39,249 nt of DNA, taken from an uncultured bacterium. GTDB lineage: Bacteria > Verrucomicrobiota > Kiritimatiellia > CAIVKH01. Of this stretch, positions 9,483 through 16,985 are shown piece by piece. Under the pieces are notes generated by a model that saw only the letters and a program-made list of their open reading frames with translations, did not search any database and was not told the origin of the DNA. The stretch spans positions 1-39,249 of the forward strand of contig CAIVKH010000022.1 in NCBI GenBank assembly GCA_903906425.1, given 5' to 3'. Numbering within the stretch: the stretch's first letter is position 1; each line of letters opens with the position of its first letter. Made by a program: the position numbers and the translations under genes.

Positions 9483-10841
9483 ATGAAACGAAACCTGTTC
9501 CTGATTCTTTCCGGGCTGCTGTGCGCGCCGATGGCCGCGATGGCCGCGGACGGTGCGAAGGACGAAAAGCCCAACGTCATCTTCATCCTCGCCGATGACA
9601 TGGGCCGCGGCGATGCGGGCTGCTACGGGCAGAAGCTCATCAAGACGCCGAACATTGACCGGCTCGCGGCGGAGGGCGTGCGCTTCACGCAGGCCTACGC
9701 GGGCACGACGGTCTGCGCGCCGACGCGGTGCGCGCTGCTGACCGGGCTGCACATCGGCCACGCGGCGATCCGCGCGAACCGCGAGTTTGCGCCCGAGGGG
9801 CAGGAACCGCTGCCGGCCGGCACGTTCACGGTCGCGCAGTTGTTCAAGAACGCGGGCTACGCGACAGGCGCGTTCGGCAAGTGGGGGCTCGGCTTCATCG
9901 AGTCCAGCGGCTCGCCGGACAAGATGGGCTTCGACACTTTCTTCGGCTACAACTGCCAGCGGAAGGCGCACGAATATTATCCCGACCACCTGTGGCGAAA
10001 TCGCGAGCGCGTCGAGCTGGACGGCAAGACCTATTCGCACGACCTCATCGCGAATGAGTCGCTCGCGTGGCTGCGGCAGCACGCGAAGGAGCCGTTCTTC
10101 CTCTGGCTGCCTTTCACGATTCCGCACCCGAATTATCAGGTGCCCGATCTCAGCCCGTACGCGAATGAGCCGTGGCCGGAAGAAATGAAGAAATACGCGG
10201 CGATGATGACGCGCATGGATTCAAGCATTGGACAGGTGATGGCGCTGTTGAAGGAGCTGAACCTCGACGAAAAGACGCTCATGTTTTTCAGCAGCGACCA
10301 GGGTGCGGACAACAAAAAGGCGCTGGATCTTTTTCACAGCAACGAAGCGTTCCGCGGCATTAAACGTTCGATGTATGAAGGCGGCCTGCGCGTGCCGATG
10401 GTTGCGCGCTGGCCCGGCCACATCAAAGCGGGCACCGAGAACGCGACGCAGTGGGCGCTCTACGATCTCATGGCGACCATGTCGGAACTGATCGGCCAGC
10501 CGCTGCCCGCCGGCGCGAAGACTGACGGCATCTCCGTGGTGCCCGCGCTGCTCCGCGGCGAGACGATGAAGCGCGATTTTCTCTACTGGGAACTCCACGA
10601 AGGCCGCTTCATCCAGGCCGCGCGCATGGGCGACTGGAAGGGCGTGCGCAATGGACCAAGCCAGCCGCTGGAGCTCTATGATCTTTCCAAGGACGAAATC
10701 GAATCCAACGACATCGCCGCAGGTCATGCGGACATCGTCAAGCAGCTCGATGAAATTTTGAAACGCGAACACGTTCCCAATCCGCTGTGGCCAGACACGG
10801 CAGCCGGCAAGCCGAATCAAAAGAAGAAGGCAAACAAATGA
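9483..10841 (+). CDS. Secreted sulfatase 5, variant active-site motifs
   Basis: 452 residues from an ATG at 9483 with GGAG 8 nt upstream. Signal peptide (LFLILSGLLCAPMAAMAA), metal strand VIFILADDMGRGD, Cys78 in CAPTR (formylglycine site). Two positions differ from the other five sulfatases here: the usual GKWH is GKWG (FGKWGLGFI), and the usual SDNG is SDQG (FFSSDQGADNKK). The GKWG form is, as far as I recall, found in a recognised arylsulfatase subgroup, so this may mean different specificity rather than loss of activity. Its stop overlaps the start of sulfatase 6 (ATGA), indicating co-translation. Confidence 0.88.
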   Translation: MKRNLFLILSGLLCAPMAAMAADGAKDEKPNVIFILADDMGRGDAGCYGQKLIKTPNIDRLAAEGVRFTQAYAGTTVCAPTRCALLTGLHIGHAAIRANREFAPEGQEPLPAGTFTVAQLFKNAGYATGAFGKWGLGFIESSGSPDKMGFDTFFGYNCQRKAHEYYPDHLWRNRERVELDGKTYSHDLIANESLAWLRQHAKEPFFLWLPFTIPHPNYQVPDLSPYANEPWPEEMKKYAAMMTRMDSSIGQVMALLKELNLDEKTLMFFSSDQGADNKKALDLFHSNEAFRGIKRSMYEGGLRVPMVARWPGHIKAGTENATQWALYDLMATMSELIGQPLPAGAKTDGISVVPALLRGETMKRDFLYWELHEGRFIQAARMGDWKGVRNGPSQPLELYDLSKDEIESNDIAAGHADIVKQLDEILKREHVPNPLWPDTAAGKPNQKKKANK

Positions 10842-12367
10842 AAAAGATTTCCGGTGCGATTTTTCTCGCCGCGTTGCTGACTGTTGGGCTGGCCGCCGCC
10901 GCGGTTCAACCGAACATTCTTTTCATCATGGCCGACGACATCGGCTATGGCGATTTCGGCTGCTACGGCGCGACGAAAATCAAGACGCCGAATGTTGACC
11001 GGCTCGCATCGCAAGGATTGCGTTTCACCGATGCGCACGCGATGGCGTCGGTCTGCACGCCGTCGAGATATGCGCTGATGACCGGGCAATATGCGTTCCG
11101 AAAAAAAGGCACCGGCATCGCATCGGGCGTCGAAGGATTGTTGATTGATCCCGCTCGCACGACGCTGCCATCGCTTCTGAAACGCGCGGGCTACACGACC
11201 GGCGTTGTCGGCAAGTGGCATCTCGGCCTCGGCACGACGCCGACGGATTACAACGCCGAAATCAAACCCGGTCCGATCGAAGTCGGTTTCGATTATGCGT
11301 GGATCATCCCCGCAACCGGCGACCGCGTGCCGTGCGTGTGGGTGGAAAATCATCGCGTCGCGAATCTCGATCCGGCCGATCCGATCAAGCTCGATTACTC
11401 GGTCAATCGCGGCGCTCCGCGTTCGATGGTTCACGGCATTCCGCGCATCGGCGAACAGATCGGCGGCAAGGCGGCGATCTGGGACGATGAAAATATCTCG
11501 ACGGTCATCGCTGCGAAAAGTTGCGCATTCATCGAGCAACACAAAGGCGAGCCGTTCTTCCTCGAAGTGGCCACGCACAACATCCACGTGCCGCGCGTGC
11601 CGAATCCGCAATTCCGCGGCAAGAGCGAACTGGGACCGCGCGGCGATACCATTCTCGAATTCGATTGGACCGTCGGCCAGGTGCTCGCGAAACTCGACGA
11701 ACTGAAAATCGCGGACAACACGCTCGTCATTCTCACCAGCGACAACGGCGGCGTTTTCGACAACAACGGCCCCGCCGACTGGGAACACGGCATCGGCACG
11801 AAGGACGCGAACAACGGACACCTCTGCAACGGAATTTTACGCGGCGTGAAGGGCTCGATTTGGGAAGGCGGCACGCGCGAACCGTTCATCACGCGCTGGC
11901 CCGGCCACATCAAACCCGGCACATCCGACGCGCTCCTTTGCCAGGTTGACACGCTCGCTAGTGCCGCCGCGCTGACCGGACAGAAACTCGCGGAGGCCGA
12001 CGCGCCGGACAGTTTCAACGTCCTGCCCGCGCTGCTCGGCGAAAAACACGGAGCCGAATGCCGCGAATATCTGGTCGAGCAAACCAACGCCGGCAACGTC
12101 CTCGCGCTGCGGAAAGGCCCGTGGAAATTTGTGCCTGGCAATGTCGGCGCAAAAGGAAAAGCGGCAAAGGCGAAACGAAAAGCCGTCATCGAAAATCCCG
12201 CCGAGAAAATCTCCGACAAAGATTTGCCGCCGGTTGACGGCCAGCTTTTCAACCTCGACAGCGACATCAGCGAAACAACCGACATCGCCGCGCAGCATCC
12301 CGACATCGCCGCCGCGATGTCCGCGAAGCTCGAAGAAATCAAAAGGGCCGGCCGCAGCCGGCCGTAA
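10838..12367 (+). CDS. Secreted sulfatase 6
   Basis: 509 residues. Signal peptide (KKISGAIFLAALLTVGLAAAA), metal strand ILFIMADDIGYGDFGCYG, Cys73 in CTPSR (formylglycine site), GKWHLG, LTSDNGGVFDNNG. A lysine-rich insert (KGKAAKAKRKAVIENP) sits in the C-terminal subdomain before the final NLDSDISETTDIA element. Length and motif spacing fit the arylsulfatase A-like group. The start is fixed by a 4-nt overlap with sulfatase 5 and an AGAAGAAGG ribosome site. A GC-rich hairpin covers its last codons. Confidence 0.88.
   Translation: MKKISGAIFLAALLTVGLAAAAVQPNILFIMADDIGYGDFGCYGATKIKTPNVDRLASQGLRFTDAHAMASVCTPSRYALMTGQYAFRKKGTGIASGVEGLLIDPARTTLPSLLKRAGYTTGVVGKWHLGLGTTPTDYNAEIKPGPIEVGFDYAWIIPATGDRVPCVWVENHRVANLDPADPIKLDYSVNRGAPRSMVHGIPRIGEQIGGKAAIWDDENISTVIAAKSCAFIEQHKGEPFFLEVATHNIHVPRVPNPQFRGKSELGPRGDTILEFDWTVGQVLAKLDELKIADNTLVILTSDNGGVFDNNGPADWEHGIGTKDANNGHLCNGILRGVKGSIWEGGTREPFITRWPGHIKPGTSDALLCQVDTLASAAALTGQKLAEADAPDSFNVLPALLGEKHGAECREYLVEQTNAGNVLALRKGPWKFVPGNVGAKGKAAKAKRKAVIENPAEKISDKDLPPVDGQLFNLDSDISETTDIAAQHPDIAAAMSAKLEEIKRAGRSRP
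12346..12363 (+). terminator. GC-rich hairpin at the end of sulfatase 6
   Basis: GGCCGGC, loop CGCA, GCCGGCC: a perfect 7-bp stem covering the last codons of sulfatase 6. It is followed by an A-run rather than a T-run, so it would not act as a standard terminator rightwards; on the other strand the A-run reads as T's before the hairpin. Function uncertain. Confidence 0.3.
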
Positions 12368-12382
12368 AAAAATCACCGCGGT

Positions 12383-12429
12383 TTCCAATGATTGGAAGTT
12401 TGCGGGCCGGACATTTCCAATCATTGGAA
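12383..12429. repeat. Phased palindrome pair F
   Basis: Perfect copies at 12383-12397 (centre G) and 12415-12429 (centre C), 32 bp apart, between the convergent 3' ends of sulfatase 6 and the UspA-like gene. A promoter role is unlikely here. Confidence 0.95.
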
Positions 12430-12466
12430 GTTGCGGCGGGTGATTTTTCGATGCGCCCAGGTACTT

Positions 12467-12489
12467 CCGGCCCGGCGGAGCCGGGCCGG
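12467..12489. terminator. Bidirectional hairpin between convergent genes
   Basis: A 9-bp perfect stem, CCGGCCCGG / CCGGGCCGG, with a 5-nt loop lies midway between the ends of sulfatase 6 and the UspA-like gene. TAAATTT follows on the plus strand. It has no long U-run but its position suits a shared transcription stop. Confidence 0.5.
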
Positions 12490-12517
12490 TAAATTTGAAT
12501 CGCGTCCGCGGGCGGCG

Positions 12518-12934
12518 TTATTTGGCGCGGAGGAGAAGGACGGGGACGCTGATGTTGTGCTGGACGCGAGAGGCGGTGGTGCCGAGAAAGATGTCGGCGA
12601 TGAAGCGGTGGCCGTGCGTGCTCATGGCGACGAGGTCGCAGCCTTTTTTGCGGACCCATTTGATGATTTCGTCGGCGGGTTCGCCGTAGGCGAGTTCGGC
12701 GTCGGCGGGAATTTTTGCAGCGATGAATTCGTCGCGGATTTTTCGGAGGTAGGCGGTGTCGTGGGTGATTTCGGGGCTGACGGCGTCGGGGCCGTAGGTG
12801 CGGGCGGCCCAGCCGTCGGCGACGTGCAGCAGCACGACGCGGCTGTTCATCGAGCGGGCGAGGTCCTTGACGTGTTCGATGATGGCGCGGTCGGTCGGGG
12901 TGGCGTCGAGCGTGACGAGAATTTTGCTGTACAT
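12518..12934 (-). CDS. UspA-like universal stress protein
   Basis: 138 residues, the usual length for a single Usp domain. It starts KILVTLDATPTDRAIIEHV (first strand and following helix), and near the end carries STHGHRFIADIFLGTTASRV, which matches the Usp nucleotide-binding pattern in place (GH..., then LG-T-AS), followed by the last strand VPVLLLRAK. It is a small alpha/beta cytoplasmic protein that probably binds ATP or a similar ligand. It lies 12 nt after the NRAMP transporter gene on the same strand, so a metal- or stress-linked operon is likely. GGAGGAAT just upstream serves as its ribosome site. Confidence 0.88.
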   Translation of the reverse strand: MYSKILVTLDATPTDRAIIEHVKDLARSMNSRVVLLHVADGWAARTYGPDAVSPEITHDTAYLRKIRDEFIAAKIPADAELAYGEPADEIIKWVRKKGCDLVAMSTHGHRFIADIFLGTTASRVQHNISVPVLLLRAK

Positions 12935-12946
12935 CGGATTCCTCCT

Positions 12947-14344
12947 TCAGTGGCCGGAGATGACGGCCCATGCGCATTTGAGCGCGCCGGGCAGGCCCCA
13001 AACGTCCATCGCGGTGATGACGATGGCACTGGCCCAACCGGCGCAGAGCAAGAACCAGCCGTTTTTCCAGCGGCCCATCCGTTTTGCGGAACTGGTGAAA
13101 TGCATCAGCGGAAACATGGTGAACGGGAGTTGCAGCGCCAGTACGACCTGGCTGAGCGTGAGCAGATCGGTCACGCCGCTGTTGCCGCGCAAGCCGATGA
13201 TGATGACGGCGGGCACAATCGCGACAAGCCGGGTGATGAGCCGGCGCAGCCACGGCTTGATGCGCCAGTGCATGAAGCCTTCCATCACGACCTGCCCCGC
13301 GAGCGTGCCGGTGATCGTGCTGCTCTGGCCGCTGGCGAGCAGCGATACCGCGAAGAGCGTGCTGGCCAGCGCCGTGCCGAGCAACGGCGCGAGCGTCAGG
13401 TAGGCGACGCGAATCCAGTCGCTGTCCGGCGAGAATTTGACGACGTCGCCGCCGGCGACACTGACGCTTTCCTTGCCGTAAAAAACCATCGCGGCCAGCA
13501 CGAGGATTGCGGCGTTGATGAAAAACGCGATGACCAGCGCGACGGTCGAGTCAATCGTGTTGAAGCGGATCGCGCGCTTGATCGAGGCTTCGTCCTTCTG
13601 GAACTTGCGGCTCTGGACCAGCGCCGAGTGCAGGTAAAGATTGTGCGGCATGACCGTCGCGCCGACGATCCCGATGGCGACATAGAGCATGCCGGCCTGG
13701 CGGAAACCCGGCGTCATCATTGCCCGGCCCATGTCGAGAAAGTCCGGCCGCGTCTGCGGCAGCACGAAGATTTCGATGAAATAGCAAACGCCGATGGTCA
13801 GCACGAGCAGCAGCACGATCGCCTCGATCTTGCGCATGCCGAATCGCTGCAGACCGAGCACCAGCATCACGTCGAGGCCGGTGATGATGACCGCCCACAG
13901 CAGCGGAATATGAAACAGCAGGTTGATCGCCACCGCGCTGCCGAGCACCTCGGCCATGTCGCACGCGGCAATCGCGATCTCCGCGAAAAACCAGTTCGGC
14001 CAGCGCGTCCACCGCGGATACCAGTCGCGGCTGGCCTGCGCCAGATCCTTGCCGGTGGCCACGCCGAGGCGCGCCGAAATGATCTGCAGAAAAATCGCCA
14101 TCAGGCTGGCGAGGCCGACGACCCAGAGCAGATCGAACTTGAACCGCGCGCCGCCGGCCAGGTCGGTGCCCCAGTTCCCCGGGTCCATATAGCCGACGCT
14201 CACCAGAACGCCCGGCCCCACAAAAGCGCGAAACTGCTTCCAGAAACCCGCACCCGCGTCCGGCACCGTCACCGTGCCATGCACGCCATCCAGCGAGAGT
14301 CCGCCGTCTGAATGCGCGGCCGCCGGTGGATGTTCGTTTTTCAC
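12947..14344 (-). CDS. mntH: NRAMP family divalent metal transporter
   Basis: 465 residues with about 11 hydrophobic segments. The two unwound metal-binding helices are visible: MDPGNWGTD in the first transmembrane segment and MPHNLYLHS in the sixth, the hallmark DPGN and MPH motifs of NRAMP Mn(II)/Fe(II):proton symporters. The N-terminus before the first membrane helix is long (about 45 residues). I place the start at the GTG at 14344 (KNEHPPAAAHS...), because the frame upstream runs into palindromes; ribosome site weak. Gene symbol by family resemblance; Mn versus Fe cannot be decided from sequence alone. Co-directional with the UspA-like gene downstream. Confidence 0.88.
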   Translation of the reverse strand: MKNEHPPAAAHSDGGLSLDGVHGTVTVPDAGAGFWKQFRAFVGPGVLVSVGYMDPGNWGTDLAGGARFKFDLLWVVGLASLMAIFLQIISARLGVATGKDLAQASRDWYPRWTRWPNWFFAEIAIAACDMAEVLGSAVAINLLFHIPLLWAVIITGLDVMLVLGLQRFGMRKIEAIVLLLVLTIGVCYFIEIFVLPQTRPDFLDMGRAMMTPGFRQAGMLYVAIGIVGATVMPHNLYLHSALVQSRKFQKDEASIKRAIRFNTIDSTVALVIAFFINAAILVLAAMVFYGKESVSVAGGDVVKFSPDSDWIRVAYLTLAPLLGTALASTLFAVSLLASGQSSTITGTLAGQVVMEGFMHWRIKPWLRRLITRLVAIVPAVIIIGLRGNSGVTDLLTLSQVVLALQLPFTMFPLMHFTSSAKRMGRWKNGWFLLCAGWASAIVITAMDVWGLPGALKCAWAVISGH

Positions 14345-14412
14345 AATGCCGCCAACGCTACATTTCGCCGCGCGATTATCAACCGGTTTCGGCCGGCCCC
14401 GTCGCCGCTGGC

Positions 14413-14460
14413 TTCCAATCATTGGAAAAGACTGTCATCGAAAACTTCCAATCATTGGAA
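14413..14460. repeat. Phased palindrome pair G (33-bp spacing)
   Basis: Perfect copies at 14413-14427 and 14446-14460, both with centre C, 18 bp apart (33 bp start to start). They lie in the 164-bp divergent region between the NRAMP gene and lpxI; apart from them I see no clear promoter there. Confidence 0.95.
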
Positions 14461-14508
14461 ATCATCGTTGCGGCTTCGATTCGGTTCGCTACTCTTCGCC
14501 GCGATTTC

Positions 14509-15342
14509 ATGCAGCAGCAAATTCCAGAATCCTTGATCGTCATCGCCGGCCGCGGCGTCTATCCGCTCGAACTGGCGGCCTCCGCCCGCGCGCAGGGCGT
14601 GCGCCGGATCTGCGCGGTCGCGTTTCCCGGCGAGACGGAAAAGGCGATCGCGCGGCTCGTGGACGAAGTCGCGTGGATCAAGCTCGGCCAGTACGCGGTG
14701 ATGCTCGACGCAATGCGTGCGATGAAAATTCCGTGCGCCGTCATGGCCGGCGGAATTTCGCCGACCGCGCTTTTCCGCGTCCGGCCCGACAAGGCATTTT
14801 TCGAATTGCTCGGACGGCTGAAGGAAAAAAATGCGGAGACGATATTCGGCGCCGTCGGCGACGATCTGAAAAAGATCGGCGTCGAATTGCTGATGGCCCA
14901 CCGCTTCATGGAAAAATCCATGCCGGAGCCGGGACTCCTCACCGCGACCGCGCCCACCGAATCGCAGCAGCGCGACATCGAACTCGGACTGCACGTCGCG
15001 AAAACGACGAGCAGTTTGGAAATCGGCCAGACCGTCGTGATCAAGGAAGGCACGATCCTCGCCGTCGAGGCATTCGAAGGAACCGACGCGACGATCCTCC
15101 GCGCCGGCGAACTCGGCGGTCCCGGCTGCGTCGTCGTAAAGGTTGCGAAGCGCGGGCACGACATGCGATTCGACATCCCCGTCGTCGGCGATCGCACGCT
15201 CAAGACGCTGAAAAAAGCCGGTGCAGCCGTCCTCGCCGTCGAAGCCCGCCGTACGATTCTGCTTGATCGCGCAAACCTCATCGCGCAGGCAACGCGTCAA
15301 AACCTCTGCATGATCGCGATCCCAACTCAGGACACACCATGA
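14509..15342 (+). CDS. lpxI: UDP-2,3-diacylglucosamine pyrophosphatase, LpxI type
   Basis: 277 residues, the family's usual size. It starts LIVIAGRGVYPLELAASARA, the typical first strand and loop of the LpxI (DUF1009) N-domain; the C-domain contains IGQTVVIKEGTILAVEAFEG and FDIPVVGDRTLKTLKKAGA, both strongly typical. LpxI hydrolyses UDP-2,3-diacylglucosamine to lipid X and UMP, the step before LpxB, on the inner face of the inner membrane. I use the ATG at 14509; upstream ATGs would translate the palindromes. No strong ribosome site is visible. The stop overlaps the next gene's start (ATGA). Confidence 0.9.
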   Translation: MQQQIPESLIVIAGRGVYPLELAASARAQGVRRICAVAFPGETEKAIARLVDEVAWIKLGQYAVMLDAMRAMKIPCAVMAGGISPTALFRVRPDKAFFELLGRLKEKNAETIFGAVGDDLKKIGVELLMAHRFMEKSMPEPGLLTATAPTESQQRDIELGLHVAKTTSSLEIGQTVVIKEGTILAVEAFEGTDATILRAGELGGPGCVVVKVAKRGHDMRFDIPVVGDRTLKTLKKAGAAVLAVEARRTILLDRANLIAQATRQNLCMIAIPTQDTP

Positions 15343-16325
15343 AAGAAATTCCGTCCTCCGTCCTCCGTCCTCCGTCCTCTCCGGTTCGTCTCGGTGTCAT
15401 CGGCGTCGGCAGCCTCGGCCAGCACCATGCGCGGATTTATTCGAAGGCGAAAGGCGCGACGCTCGTCGGCGTTTATGACGCGGACAAAAAGCAGGCCGCG
15501 AAGATCGCGAAGGAACACGGCACGCGCCCGTACGAAACCATCGAGGAACTCGCATCGCAAGTTGACGCGGCGAGCATCGCTGTTCCAACCGACAAACATT
15601 TCGTCGTCGCGATGCCGCTGATCGAGAAGGGAGTTCACCTCCTCGTCGAGAAACCCATCGCCGCCACGACCGACGAGGCGGAAAAAATGGTCACGCTGGC
15701 GCAGACGAAAAAAACAATTTTGCAGGTCGGCCACATCGAGCGGTTCAACCCGGTCATGAAATATCTCGGCGACAAAGTTTCGAAAGCCCCGCGGTTCATC
15801 GAAGCGCACCGGCTGGCCCCCTACCCTCCTCCGCGGCTCGGCCTCAAACCGCGCGGCACCGAAGTCAGCGTCATTCTCGACCTGATGATTCACGACCTCG
15901 AAATCATTTTGCACCTCGTCCGCTCGCCGGTGAAAAACATCAGCGCCGTCGGCGTCAACGTGCTCAGCCAGACCGAGGACATCGCGAACGTGCGGCTGCT
16001 TTTCGAAAACGGCTGCGTCGCCAACGTCACCGCGAGCCGCATCAGTCTAAATAAAATGCGGAAGATCCGCCTGTTCCTCGAAGACGCCTACCTCTCGCTC
16101 GACTACCAGAACCAGGAGGGAAAACTCTACCAGCGCGGCGGACTGATCGGCATCAAATGGGAAACCGTCCCGATCGAAAAAGGCGAACCGCTCGCAAACG
16201 AACTTCAATCCTTCGTTGACTGCGTCGCCACCCACGGCCAGCCCGTCGTCAGCGGCGAACAAGCATCGCAAGCGCTCAAACTCGCCGTGGACATCATCCA
16301 GAAAATCAGGCAGGGGCCGAGTTAA
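15339..16325 (+). CDS. Gfo/Idh/MocA family oxidoreductase, possibly a UDP-GlcNAc 3-dehydrogenase
   Basis: 328 residues. After a short N-terminal leader encoded by a 7-bp repeat, the Rossmann fold begins at VRLGVIGVGSLGQHHAR (GxGxxG). LVEKPIAAT is the conserved EKP motif with the catalytic lysine, and VGHIERFNP and DLMIHDLEIILHL are characteristic of the C-terminal sheet domain. Members of this type lie between lpxI and lpxB in several bacteria; GnnA, which oxidises the 3-OH of UDP-GlcNAc so that lipid A gets amide-linked chains, is a member. No GnnB-type aminotransferase is present in the window, so that role is a hypothesis. Coupled to lpxI by a 4-nt overlap. Confidence 0.85.
   Translation: MKEIPSSVLRPPSSPVRLGVIGVGSLGQHHARIYSKAKGATLVGVYDADKKQAAKIAKEHGTRPYETIEELASQVDAASIAVPTDKHFVVAMPLIEKGVHLLVEKPIAATTDEAEKMVTLAQTKKTILQVGHIERFNPVMKYLGDKVSKAPRFIEAHRLAPYPPPRLGLKPRGTEVSVILDLMIHDLEIILHLVRSPVKNISAVGVNVLSQTEDIANVRLLFENGCVANVTASRISLNKMRKIRLFLEDAYLSLDYQNQEGKLYQRGGLIGIKWETVPIEKGEPLANELQSFVDCVATHGQPVVSGEQASQALKLAVDIIQKIRQGPS
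15351..15378. repeat. Heptanucleotide tandem repeat (CCGTCCT x4) at the start of a gene
   Basis: Four perfect copies of CCGTCCT directly after codon 4 of the oxidoreductase gene. As 7 is not a multiple of 3, gain or loss of one unit would shift the frame, as at phase-variable loci. Confidence 0.85.
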
Positions 16326-16342
16326 AGAAGCGATCAAATAAT

Positions 16343-16909
16343 ATGGATTACGAGCGATTGAAATTTTGGCTGAGTACTTGGGGCGCAATCAGCGGAACGA
16401 TTGCGCTCATGATTAATTATTTCTCATTCAGACGAGCACGCGCTCGCTTGAGTGTGAGAGCTAAGATGTCGTTCGGCGGCGATGCCCGATTCGGGAAAGA
16501 CCCGCTCCATTTTATGACAATTTCGCTCACGAATTCCGGTCAAGGTATTGTCAGAATTTTTGGTATAGCCATCTCCCTTCATTCATACTGGAAATATCAT
16601 TTCCTCAAGCTGATTAACTGTTTTCGTCAAAGCCACAAAAAGTTTCGGTTGAGCATTGGAATCTATTCCGGTTCGACCGATCCATTAGACGCGATATTTT
16701 CAAGTCCTCAGATTAAGACATATCCTCCGAAGAACATCATTTTGGAAGATCACGAAACGAAAGAAATTTGCCTGCCGTTTACCGATCAATGGGTGTCAGC
16801 ATTACCGTTCGCGAAGGGACTCTTGATTGTGACGACACACATTGGGCAGGAACACTTGGCCTCGTTCATACCAATTCACATGGTTCGCAAAGCGAGTAAG
16901 GAAGACTAG
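16343..16909 (+). CDS. Membrane-anchored protein of unknown function, AT-richer than neighbours
   Basis: 188 residues. One hydrophobic segment near the N-terminus (about residues 12-28, AISGTIALMINYFSF) is followed by a basic stretch (RRARARLSVRAK) and a soluble domain with beta-strand character (FMTISLTNSGQGIVRIFGIAISL). I do not recognise a family. Codon use and base composition are visibly more AT-rich than those of the genes on either side, and it sits between the oxidoreductase and lpxB, which elsewhere usually adjoin. This suggests a later insertion. The ATG at 16343 lies 18 nt after the previous stop. Confidence 0.65.
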   Translation: MDYERLKFWLSTWGAISGTIALMINYFSFRRARARLSVRAKMSFGGDARFGKDPLHFMTISLTNSGQGIVRIFGIAISLHSYWKYHFLKLINCFRQSHKKFRLSIGIYSGSTDPLDAIFSSPQIKTYPPKNIILEDHETKEICLPFTDQWVSALPFAKGLLIVTTHIGQEHLASFIPIHMVRKASKED

Positions 16910-16985
16910 CAGGATTATGACGTCCATCTGGGGCATACCAATGTTGGGCGTTTTTTCATTCTGACGTTTAGTCGACGCGCCTTTC

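Noticed and set aside
12383-12429. Palindromes as intrinsic transcription terminators
   Set aside because: The stem would have a one-base loop and no U-run, and clusters also lie in divergent promoter regions.
12392-14311. Long plus-strand open frame (639 codons) opposite UspA and NRAMP genes
   Set aside because: Antisense to two well-supported genes, charged and Asp/Arg/His-rich composition typical of shadow frames in GC-rich DNA, no domain.
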